A DNA stretch of 64,000 nt from UM-FILTER-47-13 sp964445195 (GTDB lineage Bacteria; Pseudomonadota; Alphaproteobacteria; Micavibrionales; Micavibrionaceae), in the NCBI GenBank assembly GCA_964445195.1, contig CAYUKA010000009.1, positions 1 to 64,000 on the forward strand. The letters run 5' to 3'. Below the pieces are notes generated by a model, which was not told where the DNA came from, searched no databases, and worked only from the letters and a program-made list of their open reading frames with translations. How positions within the stretch are numbered: the stretch's first letter is position 1; each line of letters begins with the position of its first letter. This document shows, piece by piece, positions 43,166 through 52,045 of this stretch. The position numbers were made by a program, and so were the translations under genes.

Positions 43166-44371
43166 TTAACCGAAAGCGGTCGGAGCGGCCATGATCGGGG
43201 TTTGCGGCTGCTGCTGTTGCAGACGCGGATCCTGCAGCTCGGCCAGCGTCTGCTCGTCAACGGTGCGCTCGTTCGCGTGGTTGTCGCCGCCGATCGTCAC
43301 GGCAACCGGGGTCTCCAGATAATGCTCCAGATCGGCGCGGGCCTCAAGCACTTCATGCTCCAGTTCGGCGATCTCGGCTTCCAGCCTGTCCAATGTTTCC
43401 ACATCCAGCTGGAGGTAATCAAGCCCGGGTTCGACGACATATTCGATTTCACCGGGAATATTTGAAAGCCTCTCGTCCATTTCGCGGCCGGTAAAGGCCG
43501 GCGGCTCGCCCGGCCTGGCCATGACATCGACAGTCTGCACCGGCGCGGCCTCGGCAGCCTGATAGCCCGGCGCCGCATCATCAAGACTACTCGCCAGTTC
43601 GCGGGCGCTTTGCTGGTGGGTCACCATGCTGCCCTTGCCGGCATTCATCAGATCAACCGCCGGGGCGCGCATTTGCGGCTGGCTGGCTTCCGCCGCGGCA
43701 ACCTGCCGTTCCGCGGCCGGATCGGGCCCGGCAGCCATGGCCGGTTCCGGTTCAGCAGGCGCCTGCTCAATCGCCTCGCGCGCTTCGGCGACGGCGGCCT
43801 TGGCGTCCTGGACCACACCATCCGCGCCTTTAATCTCGCGTTCAACGCCGGTCGCGCCTTTGCCCTGGGCCAGTTTGCCGCTGCTTTCCAGTTTGGTCGG
43901 AGCCTTGGTATGGCGGATCGCCTTCATCGCCGCCTCAAGATTGGCTTTAATCTCGGCCTGCGGGTCGGTGTCCGGCCCATTATCCGGGCCGCTTGGACCA
44001 TCAAGGCGGAAGGCAAGGACTGTATCAAGGAGATTATCGGTAAGGTCGGGATCGGCCTCAAGTCCTTCATCAACACCCATAAGCTGGGCGTCCGGCGCGG
44101 TATCGAGGGCAACATCAAAACCGTCATAATCACGGTCTAGATCAGCCAGCGCGTCCGGATCGATCAGCCCGACCGCTGCCTCGTTAAATTCAGCACCATA
44201 TGTTCCGTCTGTTAAAGACATCTCATCAAATCTGTTATACACACCATCTAAGGGCAGGACCGCAAGGGCTGAACTACCCGCCGTTATTATCAGAGCCGCA
44301 GCGGCTGCCATTATTGCTGACAATTGTCCCGGCAATCGGCCCACATCTCCTATTTCCCTATTATAGCTCAT
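43166..44371 (-). CDS. Hypothetical acidic low-complexity protein with one N-terminal membrane segment
   Basis: A 401-residue protein. A hydrophobic segment at about residues 18-40 (LSAIMAAAAALIITAGSSALAVLPL) may be a signal anchor. The body is Ala/Asp/Glu-rich with repeated phrases, and residues 325-365 (LDVETLDRLEAEIAELEHEVLEARADLEHYLE) predict a coiled coil. The end is Gln/Pro-rich. No family is recognised. It is acidic and probably largely unstructured outside the coil. Possibly periplasmic. Confidence 0.5.
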   Translation of the reverse strand: MSYNREIGDVGRLPGQLSAIMAAAAALIITAGSSALAVLPLDGVYNRFDEMSLTDGTYGAEFNEAAVGLIDPDALADLDRDYDGFDVALDTAPDAQLMGVDEGLEADPDLTDNLLDTVLAFRLDGPSGPDNGPDTDPQAEIKANLEAAMKAIRHTKAPTKLESSGKLAQGKGATGVEREIKGADGVVQDAKAAVAEAREAIEQAPAEPEPAMAAGPDPAAERQVAAAEASQPQMRAPAVDLMNAGKGSMVTHQQSARELASSLDDAAPGYQAAEAAPVQTVDVMARPGEPPAFTGREMDERLSNIPGEIEYVVEPGLDYLQLDVETLDRLEAEIAELEHEVLEARADLEHYLETPVAVTIGGDNHANERTVDEQTLAELQDPRLQQQQPQTPIMAAPTAFG

Positions 44372-44442
44372 TCAATCAAACTGTTTCAAATTTGCAGCCA
44401 CCAGTTCAGCACATTATTTCAGCACTTTACTGAATATTTTGC

Positions 44443-45763
44443 TTATCTCAGCCGCAGCGGCCTGTAGCCCAGCGCTTCGGCGATATGATCGCTGCCCAGT
44501 GTCTCCGGTGCGGCCGGATCAAGATCGGCGATCGTCCGCGCGGCGCGCAGCACCCGGTGATACGCCCGGGCCGACAATTTAAGCCGTTCGGCGGCATTCT
44601 GCAACAAAACGCGGCTATCCTCTTCTAATATCATGGTTTTTTCGATGATATCCGGCGGCGCGGCGCTGTTCAGCGCGCTGTCCATCTGCGCCGCATAGGG
44701 GGCAAAGCGCTGCTGCTGGACCTGCCGGGCGCGCAGGACGCGGGCGGCGACGGTGGCCGAGGATTCACCGGCTCTCGCGGCGGACAGGTCGGCGATACTG
44801 ACCGGCGGCACATCGACGCGAATATCAATCCGGTCGAGCAGGGGACCTGATAGTTTGGCCTGGTAATCCAGCCTGATGCGCCAGCGAAATTTCACCGGGC
44901 TTCGCTTTCTGGCCGCCGCCGATCAGCGCTGGCAGCGAGGCTGAATGGTGCGGATCGCGAAACGGCCGCGCCTTGATCAGCCCGCCCTCGGGCAGGGTCC
45001 CGGCCAGCGAATGGATCATCGACACGTCCAGCGCCTCGGCCGGGGACAGCGGCGGCAGGATACCGGGCAGACAAGACGCAAGCATCGACTTGCCGCTGCC
45101 CGGCGGGCCGCTCATCAACATATTGTGGCCACCGGCGGCCGCGATTTCGAGCGCCCGTTTGGCGGTTTCCTGCCCCTTGACTTCAGCCAGATCGGGCAGG
45201 GAAGCCACAGCCGTACCTTCCCCGGCCAGTTTTGCTTCCGGGCGGCTTAAGACCTGCGTGCCCTTAACATGGTTGATCAGCTGTAGCAGATCATGCGGCG
45301 CAAGGATCGGCAGGTCGCCGGCCCAGGCCGCTTCGCCGCCGCAGGCTTCCGGACAGATCAGCCCGTTATCATTGGCCACCGCGTGCAGCGCCGCCGGCAA
45401 TACCCCTGCCACCGGGCGGATCGCGGCGTCGAGCGAAAGCTCGCCCAGCACAACATGGCTCTCAAGCTCCTCTTTGGGCACAATCTCCATCGCCGCGAGC
45501 AGGCCGAGCGCGATCGGCAAATCGTAATGGCTGCCTTCCTTGGCAAGGTCGGCCGGGGCGAGATTGACCGTCAGCCGCTTGGGCGGCAGGGCGATGCCGA
45601 GCGCATGCAGCGCGGCCCGGACCCGTTCCTTTGACTCCGCCACCGCTTTGTCGGGCAGGCCGACAATCGTAAAGGCCGGCATGCCGTTGGAAATCTGCAC
45701 CTGCACATCGACCGTTTCGACATCGACGCCCTGAAACGCGACGGTATTTATACGGGCGACCAT
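44443..45763 (-). pseudogene. comM: ComM-type Mg-chelatase-like AAA+ ATPase, disrupted by an internal deletion
   Basis: ComM is a helicase that promotes branch migration in natural transformation. The first 296 residues (MVARINTVAFQGVDVE, Walker A GPPGSGKS) run in one frame to KPGEISLAH. About 70 residues normally following (including Walker B LFLDELPEF and the C-rich segment) are missing, and the sequence resumes in another frame at LDYQAKLSGPLLDRIDIRVDVPP, continuing to the normal C-terminus. The junction is near 44873-44881. Loss of Walker B plus the frameshift means no active helicase. A real deletion rather than a base-call error, since no single-base change could restore the lost segment. 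Confidence 0.88.
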
Positions 45764-45851
45764 ACTTGATATTCCCCTTTTGTTCTATTCAGGGTTTTCT
45801 CGCATAGTTACAGAAAAAAGGGAAGGGCTTAGGCAATAAAATCGCTATTGT

Positions 45852-46208
45852 CTATGGCTCAATAGGGTGGAAACTATATTCTCCGGCAATATTACCGATT
45901 TCAAAACTGACTGTTTCCTCGGTTGGTTCCGCCAGGCATTGCAGGTCGGAATCCCGTTCCAGCAAGACGCCCACAACTACATTCGTCGCGGAAGGCGATG
46001 AAGACGTAACGTCTACAACCACATTAACAAACTGATCCTGGCACGATTGAATATAGGTCACATCGACGGCAATATTGCCATTACCGGCGTCCTGTTCTTC
46101 AATGGAGGAAATTTCCCCCATATGAAAGTCATCAGCAAAAGCCATATCCGCAAATATAGATGCCAGACAAGTAAACGCGGCAGTAGCCCCTGTAATAATC
46201 ATATTCAT
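45852..46208 (-). CDS. Small exported protein, unknown
   Basis: A 118-residue protein with a signal peptide ending FADMAFA. The mature part is acidic and beta-rich (FVNVVVDVTSSSPSATNVVVGVLLE) with two cysteines in SCQDQF and LQCLAE that may pair. No family is recognised. DNA is relatively AT-rich. A single-gene unit, downstream of comM on the same strand and ending 89 bp from its start. Confidence 0.5.
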   Translation of the reverse strand: MNMIITGATAAFTCLASIFADMAFADDFHMGEISSIEEQDAGNGNIAVDVTYIQSCQDQFVNVVVDVTSSSPSATNVVVGVLLERDSDLQCLAEPTEETVSFEIGNIAGEYSFHPIEP

Positions 46209-46516
46209 AATAAAAACCTCCAGACTGTTTTAAAAATTATTATTTAACTTTCAGACCAATAGACCATTTTGTCACCGGACTCAATTATATAAATGTATAA
46301 AAGGCCGGTTTATGGGCTGATATGCCGGACTATTATAAAACCCGGCCGGCCATCATTGAAGAATAAGTTCCCGTGAAACATGATTTTATTTGACATAACT
46401 TAATAGCTGTATTATTTAAAGTCACGATACATTATTCAGTGGACACATTGTAAAGACATAAAGAGTAAAGACATAAAGGCCGTATTTTAAAACAACGCAG
46501 GCAATGAGCACAGCCG
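46209..46516. other. AT-rich intergenic region with a short tandem repeat
   Basis: 308 bp between two divergent genes. It includes a 14-bp direct repeat (see 46450-46478) and a possible -35 TTGACA at 46391. The -10 is not clear. No gene seen. Confidence 0.45.
46450..46478. repeat. 14-bp tandem direct repeat before the PNPOx-family gene
   Basis: GTAAAGACATAAAG occurs at 46450-46463 and again at 46465-46478. It lies 40-65 bp upstream of the start at 46517, in a place suited to a regulator site, but could be slippage. Confidence 0.35.
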
Positions 46517-47017
46517 ATGAATCAAGAATTTGATACAGCAGCAAAAGCGGCACAGGCTTTAGAGTTGATCAAAACGCTCAACTTCATGAACCTGGCCACG
46601 GCCTCGCCGGAGGCCGTGCCGTGGAATGCGCCGGTCTTTTTCGCTTTTGACGGCGATTATTTTTACTGGCTGTCCGCGCCGGAGGCCGTCCATTCACAAA
46701 ATATCGCGCACAACCCGGCGGTCAGTATTGTCATTTTCGACAGTACGCGCGGAGACTGGGACGCGCTCGGCGTTTATTTCACCGCCGTCGCGGAAGCCGT
46801 ACCGGAAAGCGACACCGCCGCGCTGCAGGCAGCGCATGAGGCCTCCTATGCGAAAGCAGGCCGGACACCCGGCGATCCCAGCCTTTTCACCGGCGATTTT
46901 CCCCGCAAATACTACCGGGCCCGCCCGACACAGGCCTGGGTCAACAGCGTTGAGGAGCGGAACGGTGTCAAGGTCGATATCCGCGAAGAAATCGACCTTG
47001 CCCAGCTGAAACCTTAA
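46517..47017 (+). CDS. Pyridoxamine 5'-phosphate oxidase-like flavin protein
   Basis: A 166-residue split-barrel protein with the LNFMNLATASPEAVPWNAPVFFAFDGDYFYWLSAPEAVHSQNIAHNPAVSIVIFD layout of the PNPOx-like superfamily, which binds FMN or F420-type cofactors and reduces small molecules. It lacks the C-terminal PNPOx region that binds pyridoxal. Function in this subfamily is largely unknown. It is closely followed by a GNAT gene. Confidence 0.75.
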   Translation: MNQEFDTAAKAAQALELIKTLNFMNLATASPEAVPWNAPVFFAFDGDYFYWLSAPEAVHSQNIAHNPAVSIVIFDSTRGDWDALGVYFTAVAEAVPESDTAALQAAHEASYAKAGRTPGDPSLFTGDFPRKYYRARPTQAWVNSVEERNGVKVDIREEIDLAQLKP

Positions 47018-47068
47018 ATGGCTTATCTTTTAATTGTTTTCTCTGGGTTTATTTCTTATGTTTATAAT

Positions 47069-47701
47069 ATGAACAGCCTGCTAGATATGCCCGGATCCTT
47101 CTCTACTAAAAGTTTCGAGTGCCACCGTATAGATGGGCTTCCGCCCGATGATCTAGACAGCTTTTTGCAACAAGCTGAAAATTTTATGGCTTTTATCAAT
47201 TCAGGTTATGACGGACTCGACTTCAATACAGAGGAAATGAAGCGTCATTGCGGCCACCGCGCCGAAGCTGATCAAAGTCTGGTGTATGCCGTTTATGACC
47301 GAACCACCCGCGAAGCAATCGGCAGCATTATATATAACCGTCCCGGGGAAAAGCCCGAATACTGCAATCTTGCTTATTACATAATGCCTGGCAAGCGCGG
47401 GCAGGGCCTGGCACCAAAAATAAGTGAGCAGGCCATGGACGCTTTTTTTCAGCATACGGCCTTCGATGAGATTTATTGTGCTATCTGGGGTAACAATAAG
47501 GCGTCCTTGCGCGTACTGGAAAAACTGGGATTTGAATATCTGGGGTACAGGCCGTCTTATATTGACCCGCCGCCTGTTATCGACCATCAGTTCAAAATGA
47601 CAAGAGCGCAATTTTCTCATCCTGAAAGACAAGACGTCAGGATCGTGCTTGATGATGAAACAGCGCCGGGGAACAAACCGCCGTCACAACATGTACCGTA
47701 G
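47069..47701 (+). CDS. GNAT family N-acetyltransferase (RimJ/RimL-like)
   Basis: I start at MNSLLDMPGSF (47069); an in-frame ATG at 47018 directly follows the previous stop but would add a hydrophobic stretch. About 210 residues. The acetyl-CoA loop is KRGQGLAPKISEQAM, followed by the core helix motif NNKASLRVLEKLGFEYLGYR, typical for RimJ/RimL-type acylation of protein N-termini or small amines. Substrate unknown. The DNA is less GC-rich than its neighbours. Confidence 0.78.
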   Translation: MNSLLDMPGSFSTKSFECHRIDGLPPDDLDSFLQQAENFMAFINSGYDGLDFNTEEMKRHCGHRAEADQSLVYAVYDRTTREAIGSIIYNRPGEKPEYCNLAYYIMPGKRGQGLAPKISEQAMDAFFQHTAFDEIYCAIWGNNKASLRVLEKLGFEYLGYRPSYIDPPPVIDHQFKMTRAQFSHPERQDVRIVLDDETAPGNKPPSQHVP

Positions 47702-47837
47702 AAAAAAATCTAAAGCGCTTCCAATATAGGCGTTAAAATTAAGAACTTGCAGGACCGGTGCCGCGGCAATTTCTGGACGCGGACGGCAAAACAGGGTAAA
47801 GCTGGAGAACAGGAATAACAACGGTGACCCACAATCC

Positions 47838-48701
47838 ATGCTGACGGCCCGGACTTTTACCTACGCTTCCGAAGACTTCCCGATTCTCAAACGCCTGACA
47901 ATCCGTTCGATTGAGCGCATGACCGGCCGGCTCCGCGTCTGGAAACTATACCGCGAATATTGCGATGAATATCTGACCAGCAATGAGAGTTTCTGGGATG
48001 CGGCAATTCGTAAACTCCAGCTTGATGTGAATTACGGCGGCGTCGCGCTGGACGAGATCCCGCGTAAAGGGCCGCTGGTGGTGGTGGCGAATCACCCGTT
48101 CGGCGTGCTGGACGGCGTGGTGATCACCCATATGATGATGCAGGTGCGCACCGATTTCAAAGTGCTGACCAACTCGGCGCTGTGCCGGGCGCCGGAAGCC
48201 AACGATCATTTACTGCCGATTGATTTTTCCGGCAGCGAGGCCGGGCTGAAAACCAATCTGGAAACCCGCCGCGCCGCGCGGCAGCTGCTCAAGAACGGCG
48301 GCTGCATTACCGTCTTTCCGGCCGGCGGCGTGTCGACCATTCCCGGCTGGCGGGCCGGGGTCGCGCAGGATACGGCCTGGCAGCCCTTTATCGCCCGGCT
48401 GATCCATGAATCGAACGCCGCTGTCGTGCCGGTCTTTTTCGCCGGCCAGAACAGCCGCCTATTCCAGTGGGCCAGCCTGCTGTCGCCGACGCTGCGCCTT
48501 GCCCTGTTCATGAAAGAGGTCATCGACAAGATCGGCGGCGAGATCGACGTCACGGTCGGCGCCCCGATCCCGTATGAGCAGATCGCCCATATTACCGACC
48601 GGGCCGCGCTGTGCGATGAGCTGCGGCGGCGCACTTACGCGCTGGGCGGGCTTGACCGCCTGCCGCCGCCCAAGCCGGCCTTTCGCACCCCGCCCCGCTA
48701 G
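47838..48701 (+). CDS. Lysophospholipid acyltransferase-like membrane enzyme
   Basis: A 287-residue protein of the PlsC/OlsA superfamily. The catalytic block is VVVANHPFGVLDGVV, a variant NH...D motif, and the glycerophosphate-binding region is GGCITVFPAGGVST. Enzymes of this NHPFG branch acylate lysophospholipids or ornithine lipids. The motif Glu after FPA is Gly here, as in that branch. Likely attached to the inner membrane face. Confidence 0.75.
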   Translation: MLTARTFTYASEDFPILKRLTIRSIERMTGRLRVWKLYREYCDEYLTSNESFWDAAIRKLQLDVNYGGVALDEIPRKGPLVVVANHPFGVLDGVVITHMMMQVRTDFKVLTNSALCRAPEANDHLLPIDFSGSEAGLKTNLETRRAARQLLKNGGCITVFPAGGVSTIPGWRAGVAQDTAWQPFIARLIHESNAAVVPVFFAGQNSRLFQWASLLSPTLRLALFMKEVIDKIGGEIDVTVGAPIPYEQIAHITDRAALCDELRRRTYALGGLDRLPPPKPAFRTPPR

Positions 48702-48755
48702 CAGCCTCCCGCGTCATGCGGCCGGCTATATCATTTCCATAGTAACCGCTAAAAT

Positions 48756-48780
48756 GCCGTTGATTGTTAACGGCTTTTTT
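48756..48780 (+). terminator. Rho-independent terminator of the acyltransferase gene
   Basis: GCCGTT (48756-48761) pairs with AACGGC (48769-48774) across a 7-nt loop and is followed by six Ts (48775-48780), 55 bp after the stop. Confidence 0.8.
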
Positions 48781-48846
48781 ATGCCGCCCGTTTAAAAATA
48801 GGGTCAGTGACATACTGACTGATTTGACCGCGTAAAGAGGACAACC

Positions 48847-49467
48847 ATGTTAACACCGTTAAACCGCCATGACCTGGCCCGCCTGCATGCGAAATTCGTT
48901 GTACCGATCGTCGTTGACCGCATGCTGCATGACGAGGAAACGCTCGACGATATCGCCGAGCACGCGATGAACGAATTGCTGGCCGAACTGTGCCCGGATA
49001 CGGCGCTGCTTTGTATTGCGCTGTGCGCCCGGCATGTTGCCAAAACGGTGCCCGATCTGCCGGCCGGCGGCACACTGGCACTGGCCGCCGACAAAATCGC
49101 CGACGAGTACGGCGCCCTGTGGCTGGCCCATGAGCGCGACCCGGACAGTCTTGCCGATAGCGCTGTCGAACAGACGCTGGCGCATATCCCGGAAGACCTG
49201 GAGACAATGCGCGACCTGCTGGACGCGCTGATGGCCGATCTCGAGGAAGATCACTGCGTTGCCGCGATCCTGTGCGACATATTGAGCGCCCAGGCCGATT
49301 ACCACAAGGACCTGGCGCTGGTCGAGCTGGCGCAGATCAATCTGCGCCCGGCACCGCGTCCGGCTGAAGACAGTGCCCCGGCGCCGGCGGCAACGGCAGA
49401 AGATACTGACAATGTCATCGTCTTTCCCGGCGCGGTCACTACACTGCGCCCGCCCGCCGGGCGTTGA
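48847..49467 (+). CDS. Hypothetical helical protein
   Basis: A 206-residue mostly alpha-helical acidic protein with an AGAGGA site. No signal peptide. Several Cys residues (LCPDTALLCIALCARHV) lie in a hydrophobic helix. The C-terminus is Pro/Ala-rich (APRPAEDSAPAPAATAEDTD). It precedes another orphan on the same strand with 83 bp between. No family recognised. Confidence 0.5.
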   Translation: MLTPLNRHDLARLHAKFVVPIVVDRMLHDEETLDDIAEHAMNELLAELCPDTALLCIALCARHVAKTVPDLPAGGTLALAADKIADEYGALWLAHERDPDSLADSAVEQTLAHIPEDLETMRDLLDALMADLEEDHCVAAILCDILSAQADYHKDLALVELAQINLRPAPRPAEDSAPAPAATAEDTDNVIVFPGAVTTLRPPAGR

Positions 49468-49550
49468 TTTCCTTGCCATTTCCGGCCTGTTTCTGCTAGG
49501 TTGGGCGCTTATAAAAATAATCAAAGCGTAACGCTTGGAATTTCCGGCCT

Positions 49551-50441
49551 ATGGCAGAAATCACTGGGAGAGATATTAAGGGATTCAATTTGCGCAGCGG
49601 CGCGCTGAAGGCGCTCCGCCATGCCGAGGACCAGCTATTCCGCAATCACCGCCAGAACCTGCTGTTTTTCGCCCTCGATATTCTTGATCATTTTCACAAG
49701 GATCCGCATCTGGCGCCACTGCGCAAGGCCGTGCCGGAGATTTTTGCCACTTTTGAGAGCCTGTCCCCGTATTTACATGATCACGACAAGCGCGAAGCAA
49801 TGTTCCATTGGGAACGCGACACGGCGCTCAAAAAAATGCATGAGGGCTTAAAAGCCATTGCGGCGATGAGCGGTCGGGCGGTTGACGGGCTGGCTGATGC
49901 CAGCGTCCTGCGCGGCGTCAATACGGTCAGCGCAGCCGCAGCGGCCTATATGGATATGGCCGAAACGCTTCATGCCGGTCCGGCGGCGGATGATGATAAC
50001 CTTTACCATACCGCTCATGTCACACCGTATGTCAGCGCGGCATTCATGGCTGAATATCTGTCGATGATCACAAGGGAACTGGCCAGCGCCGGGGTGCCGG
50101 ACGACATCACACACCCGGTCACCGCCCTGTGCAGCAGGATTCGTAATAATCTGCCGCACGGCCGGGTACTAAACCGGCCGCTTTACGAGAACGGCGAAAA
50201 AGACAGGGCGACGCTTTACAATATTATGGCGGCGATGAGCACGACCGCCGATGCGGTCAAAACGCTGCAACAAAGAGTCGATACCAAGAGCGAAAACGGC
50301 CGGCAACTCGCAGCGCGGCTAAACTATGTTTTCCAGTCCTTCGCCCCGTATGACTGGGAGCAATATGAAAGCAAATCACCCCGGTCCGATCCGGACGCCG
50401 GCTCCGCCGACATCCTGCCGCTGCGCGCCCGGCTGGGTTAG
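49551..50441 (+). CDS. Hypothetical helical protein
   Basis: A 296-residue soluble protein, strongly helical, with His-rich patches (DHFHKDPHLAPL, YLHDHDKREAMFHWERD). A Met-Ala-Glu start and no signal. It follows the previous orphan on the same strand. No domain recognised, though the layout of charged helices resembles regulatory or effector-type proteins. That is guesswork. Confidence 0.5.
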   Translation: MAEITGRDIKGFNLRSGALKALRHAEDQLFRNHRQNLLFFALDILDHFHKDPHLAPLRKAVPEIFATFESLSPYLHDHDKREAMFHWERDTALKKMHEGLKAIAAMSGRAVDGLADASVLRGVNTVSAAAAAYMDMAETLHAGPAADDDNLYHTAHVTPYVSAAFMAEYLSMITRELASAGVPDDITHPVTALCSRIRNNLPHGRVLNRPLYENGEKDRATLYNIMAAMSTTADAVKTLQQRVDTKSENGRQLAARLNYVFQSFAPYDWEQYESKSPRSDPDAGSADILPLRARLG

Positions 50442-50462
50442 TCGTCTCTGCTTCACCGCTGC

Positions 50463-50834
50463 TTAAGCCGCCTTGGCCAGCATCGGGCCAAGCGCCGTGC
50501 CGCCAAGAATATGGACATGGAAATGCGGCACTTCCTGGCCGCCATGAATGCCGGTATTGGCGATCGTGCGAAATCCGCTTTCGGGCAGGCCCTGGTCTTG
50601 CGCGATTTTTGACACGGCGCGCCAGAAGGCGGCGATCTCTTCCGCATCGGCCTGCATCCCGAAATCGGCAACCGAAATATAACGGCCCCTGGGGATCACC
50701 AATATATGCACCGGCGCCTGCGGGTTGATATCATGAAAGGCGAGCACATGCTCATCCTCGTAAACGGTGTTATTGGGAATCTCGCCGCGCAGGATCCTGG
50801 CGAAAATATTGTTATCATCATAAGCGCTCATCAA
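50463..50834 (-). CDS. HIT-family nucleotide hydrolase (HinT)
   Basis: A 123-residue HIT protein with the histidine triad HFHVHILGG and the upstream VLVIPRGRYISVADF block. HinT enzymes cleave AMP-amine linkages, such as those in aminoacyl-AMP. The order MMSAYDDNNIFARILRGEIPNNTVYEDEHVLAFHD is standard. Converges on the orphan gene at 49551. Confidence 0.9.
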   Translation of the reverse strand: MMSAYDDNNIFARILRGEIPNNTVYEDEHVLAFHDINPQAPVHILVIPRGRYISVADFGMQADAEEIAAFWRAVSKIAQDQGLPESGFRTIANTGIHGGQEVPHFHVHILGGTALGPMLAKAA

Positions 50835-50885
50835 AGCCCCCTTTATGTCCGGTTACAAATCTGGAAATAAGCATACAAAAACAAA

Positions 50886-50922
50886 CAAAGAGCCGTCATC
50901 TTTAAACGATCACGGCTCTTTG
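50886..50922 (-). terminator. Rho-independent terminator of the small proline-rich ORF
   Basis: CAAAGAGCCGT (50886-50896) and ACGGCTCTTTG (50912-50922) form an 11-bp stem; the minus strand continues TTTGTTTTT. It lies 24 bp after the stop of the 36-residue ORF at 50946-51056. Confidence 0.75.
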
Positions 50923-50945
50923 CCAACAAAATATAGACCGGTTCC

Positions 50946-51056
50946 TTAGACGTCTTGCGACGGCTTCGGTGCTGCCGGCTCGGGCGGCGCTGCCGGAGCA
51001 GCCGGCTCAACCGGATCAGGAGTTTGTCTGGGTTCGTTAAAACCACCAAGTCCCAT
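50946..51056 (-). CDS. 36-residue proline/alanine-rich small protein
   Basis: An ATG at 51056 behind AGAGGAG (7-bp spacing) opens 36 codons, reading MGLGGFNEPRQTPDPVEP and then PAAPAAPPEPAAPKP, ending SQDV. It has its own strong terminator 24 bp downstream, so it forms a complete small transcription unit. No hydrophobic signal. Small Pro-rich secreted or envelope peptides exist, but function is unknown. Too short for ordinary gene finders. Confidence 0.5.
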   Translation of the reverse strand: MGLGGFNEPRQTPDPVEPAAPAAPPEPAAPKPSQDV

Positions 51057-51269
51057 AATGGACTCCTCTTCTTTTGGTTTCACACTTTCAGTTTCAGATT
51101 ATGCCGCCGAAACGGCATGATCCGACTCTTGCAAAAATCCATTGATAGAGTCAAGTGTTATCGTGATATTTTTTTAAAAAATAAGACGATTTTTTGTACT
51201 ATAACGAAAGAAAAATGTATTTTCTTGAAATATTCTGTCTTTTTGAGAACGGTTTGCAATCAGGCGGGT

Positions 51270-51845
51270 TTAAACCGGCTCCTGCTGCACCGCCTTTGGA
51301 TCAACGACCTTGTAGTAATAGCGGCCCTTGATGACCTGGTCGTCAACGCGGGCATAGTAAGGATGGGTGCCGCAATGGATATAGCCCATGCTTTCATAAA
51401 GGCTGATCGCTTTGTCCAGCGTTTCCCGGACGTCGAGATTGATGACCGCGTAACCCTCTTCACGCGCCTTGTCCTCGACGATCTCCAGCAGCTTGCGGGC
51501 CAGCCCGTGGCCGCGCGCCCACGGCGCGACAAAATTGGTGGTCAGGGTTACGGCGAAGCTCTGCGCCTCATTATTGCGCGGCGGCGTCACCAGCTGGGCC
51601 GTGCCGCAGATTACATCGTCAAGCCGGGCGACGAATAACAGCCGCGCCGGCATCGTCAGCACGCCCTGCCAATAGCGCTCCAGAATATCGCGGGCCGGCA
51701 GGGTCACCCAGCCGAAACCGCCGCCGGCGGTAATCGCTTCGTCGGTCGCATCGCATAAATCATTCAGATCAGGCTCCGACAGCGCCGTTACATGTTCAAC
51801 GCTGGTGACCGGATCACGTGGCTTTTGCTTGGTCTGGTCAATCAT
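51270..51845 (-). CDS. GNAT family N-acetyltransferase
   Basis: A 191-residue GNAT protein. The acetyl-CoA loop is APWARGHGLARKLLE, with NLDVRETLDKAISLYESMGYIHCG as the final core helix and strand. The N-terminal part (LPARDILERYWQGVLTM) carries the usual first helices. Substrate unknown. A stand-alone gene divergent from the serine protease gene. Confidence 0.82.
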   Translation of the reverse strand: MIDQTKQKPRDPVTSVEHVTALSEPDLNDLCDATDEAITAGGGFGWVTLPARDILERYWQGVLTMPARLLFVARLDDVICGTAQLVTPPRNNEAQSFAVTLTTNFVAPWARGHGLARKLLEIVEDKAREEGYAVINLDVRETLDKAISLYESMGYIHCGTHPYYARVDDQVIKGRYYYKVVDPKAVQQEPV

Positions 51846-52045
51846 TGTTCCGCCTGTTTGCCTGTTGCCGTTATAGTAAAATAAGGATCGCGTCCTTTAA
51901 TTCAACCACAAAAAAATGAAAAAAGTGACAATGCGGCAAGCTGCAACGCAGCATTTGCGCGGCTTTTCGGCAAGTTTACACAGACGGGATTGCGCTGGCA
52001 GATAAGTAGGTTACACTGGAACAGCGTCAAATTTTTTTCAGACTT

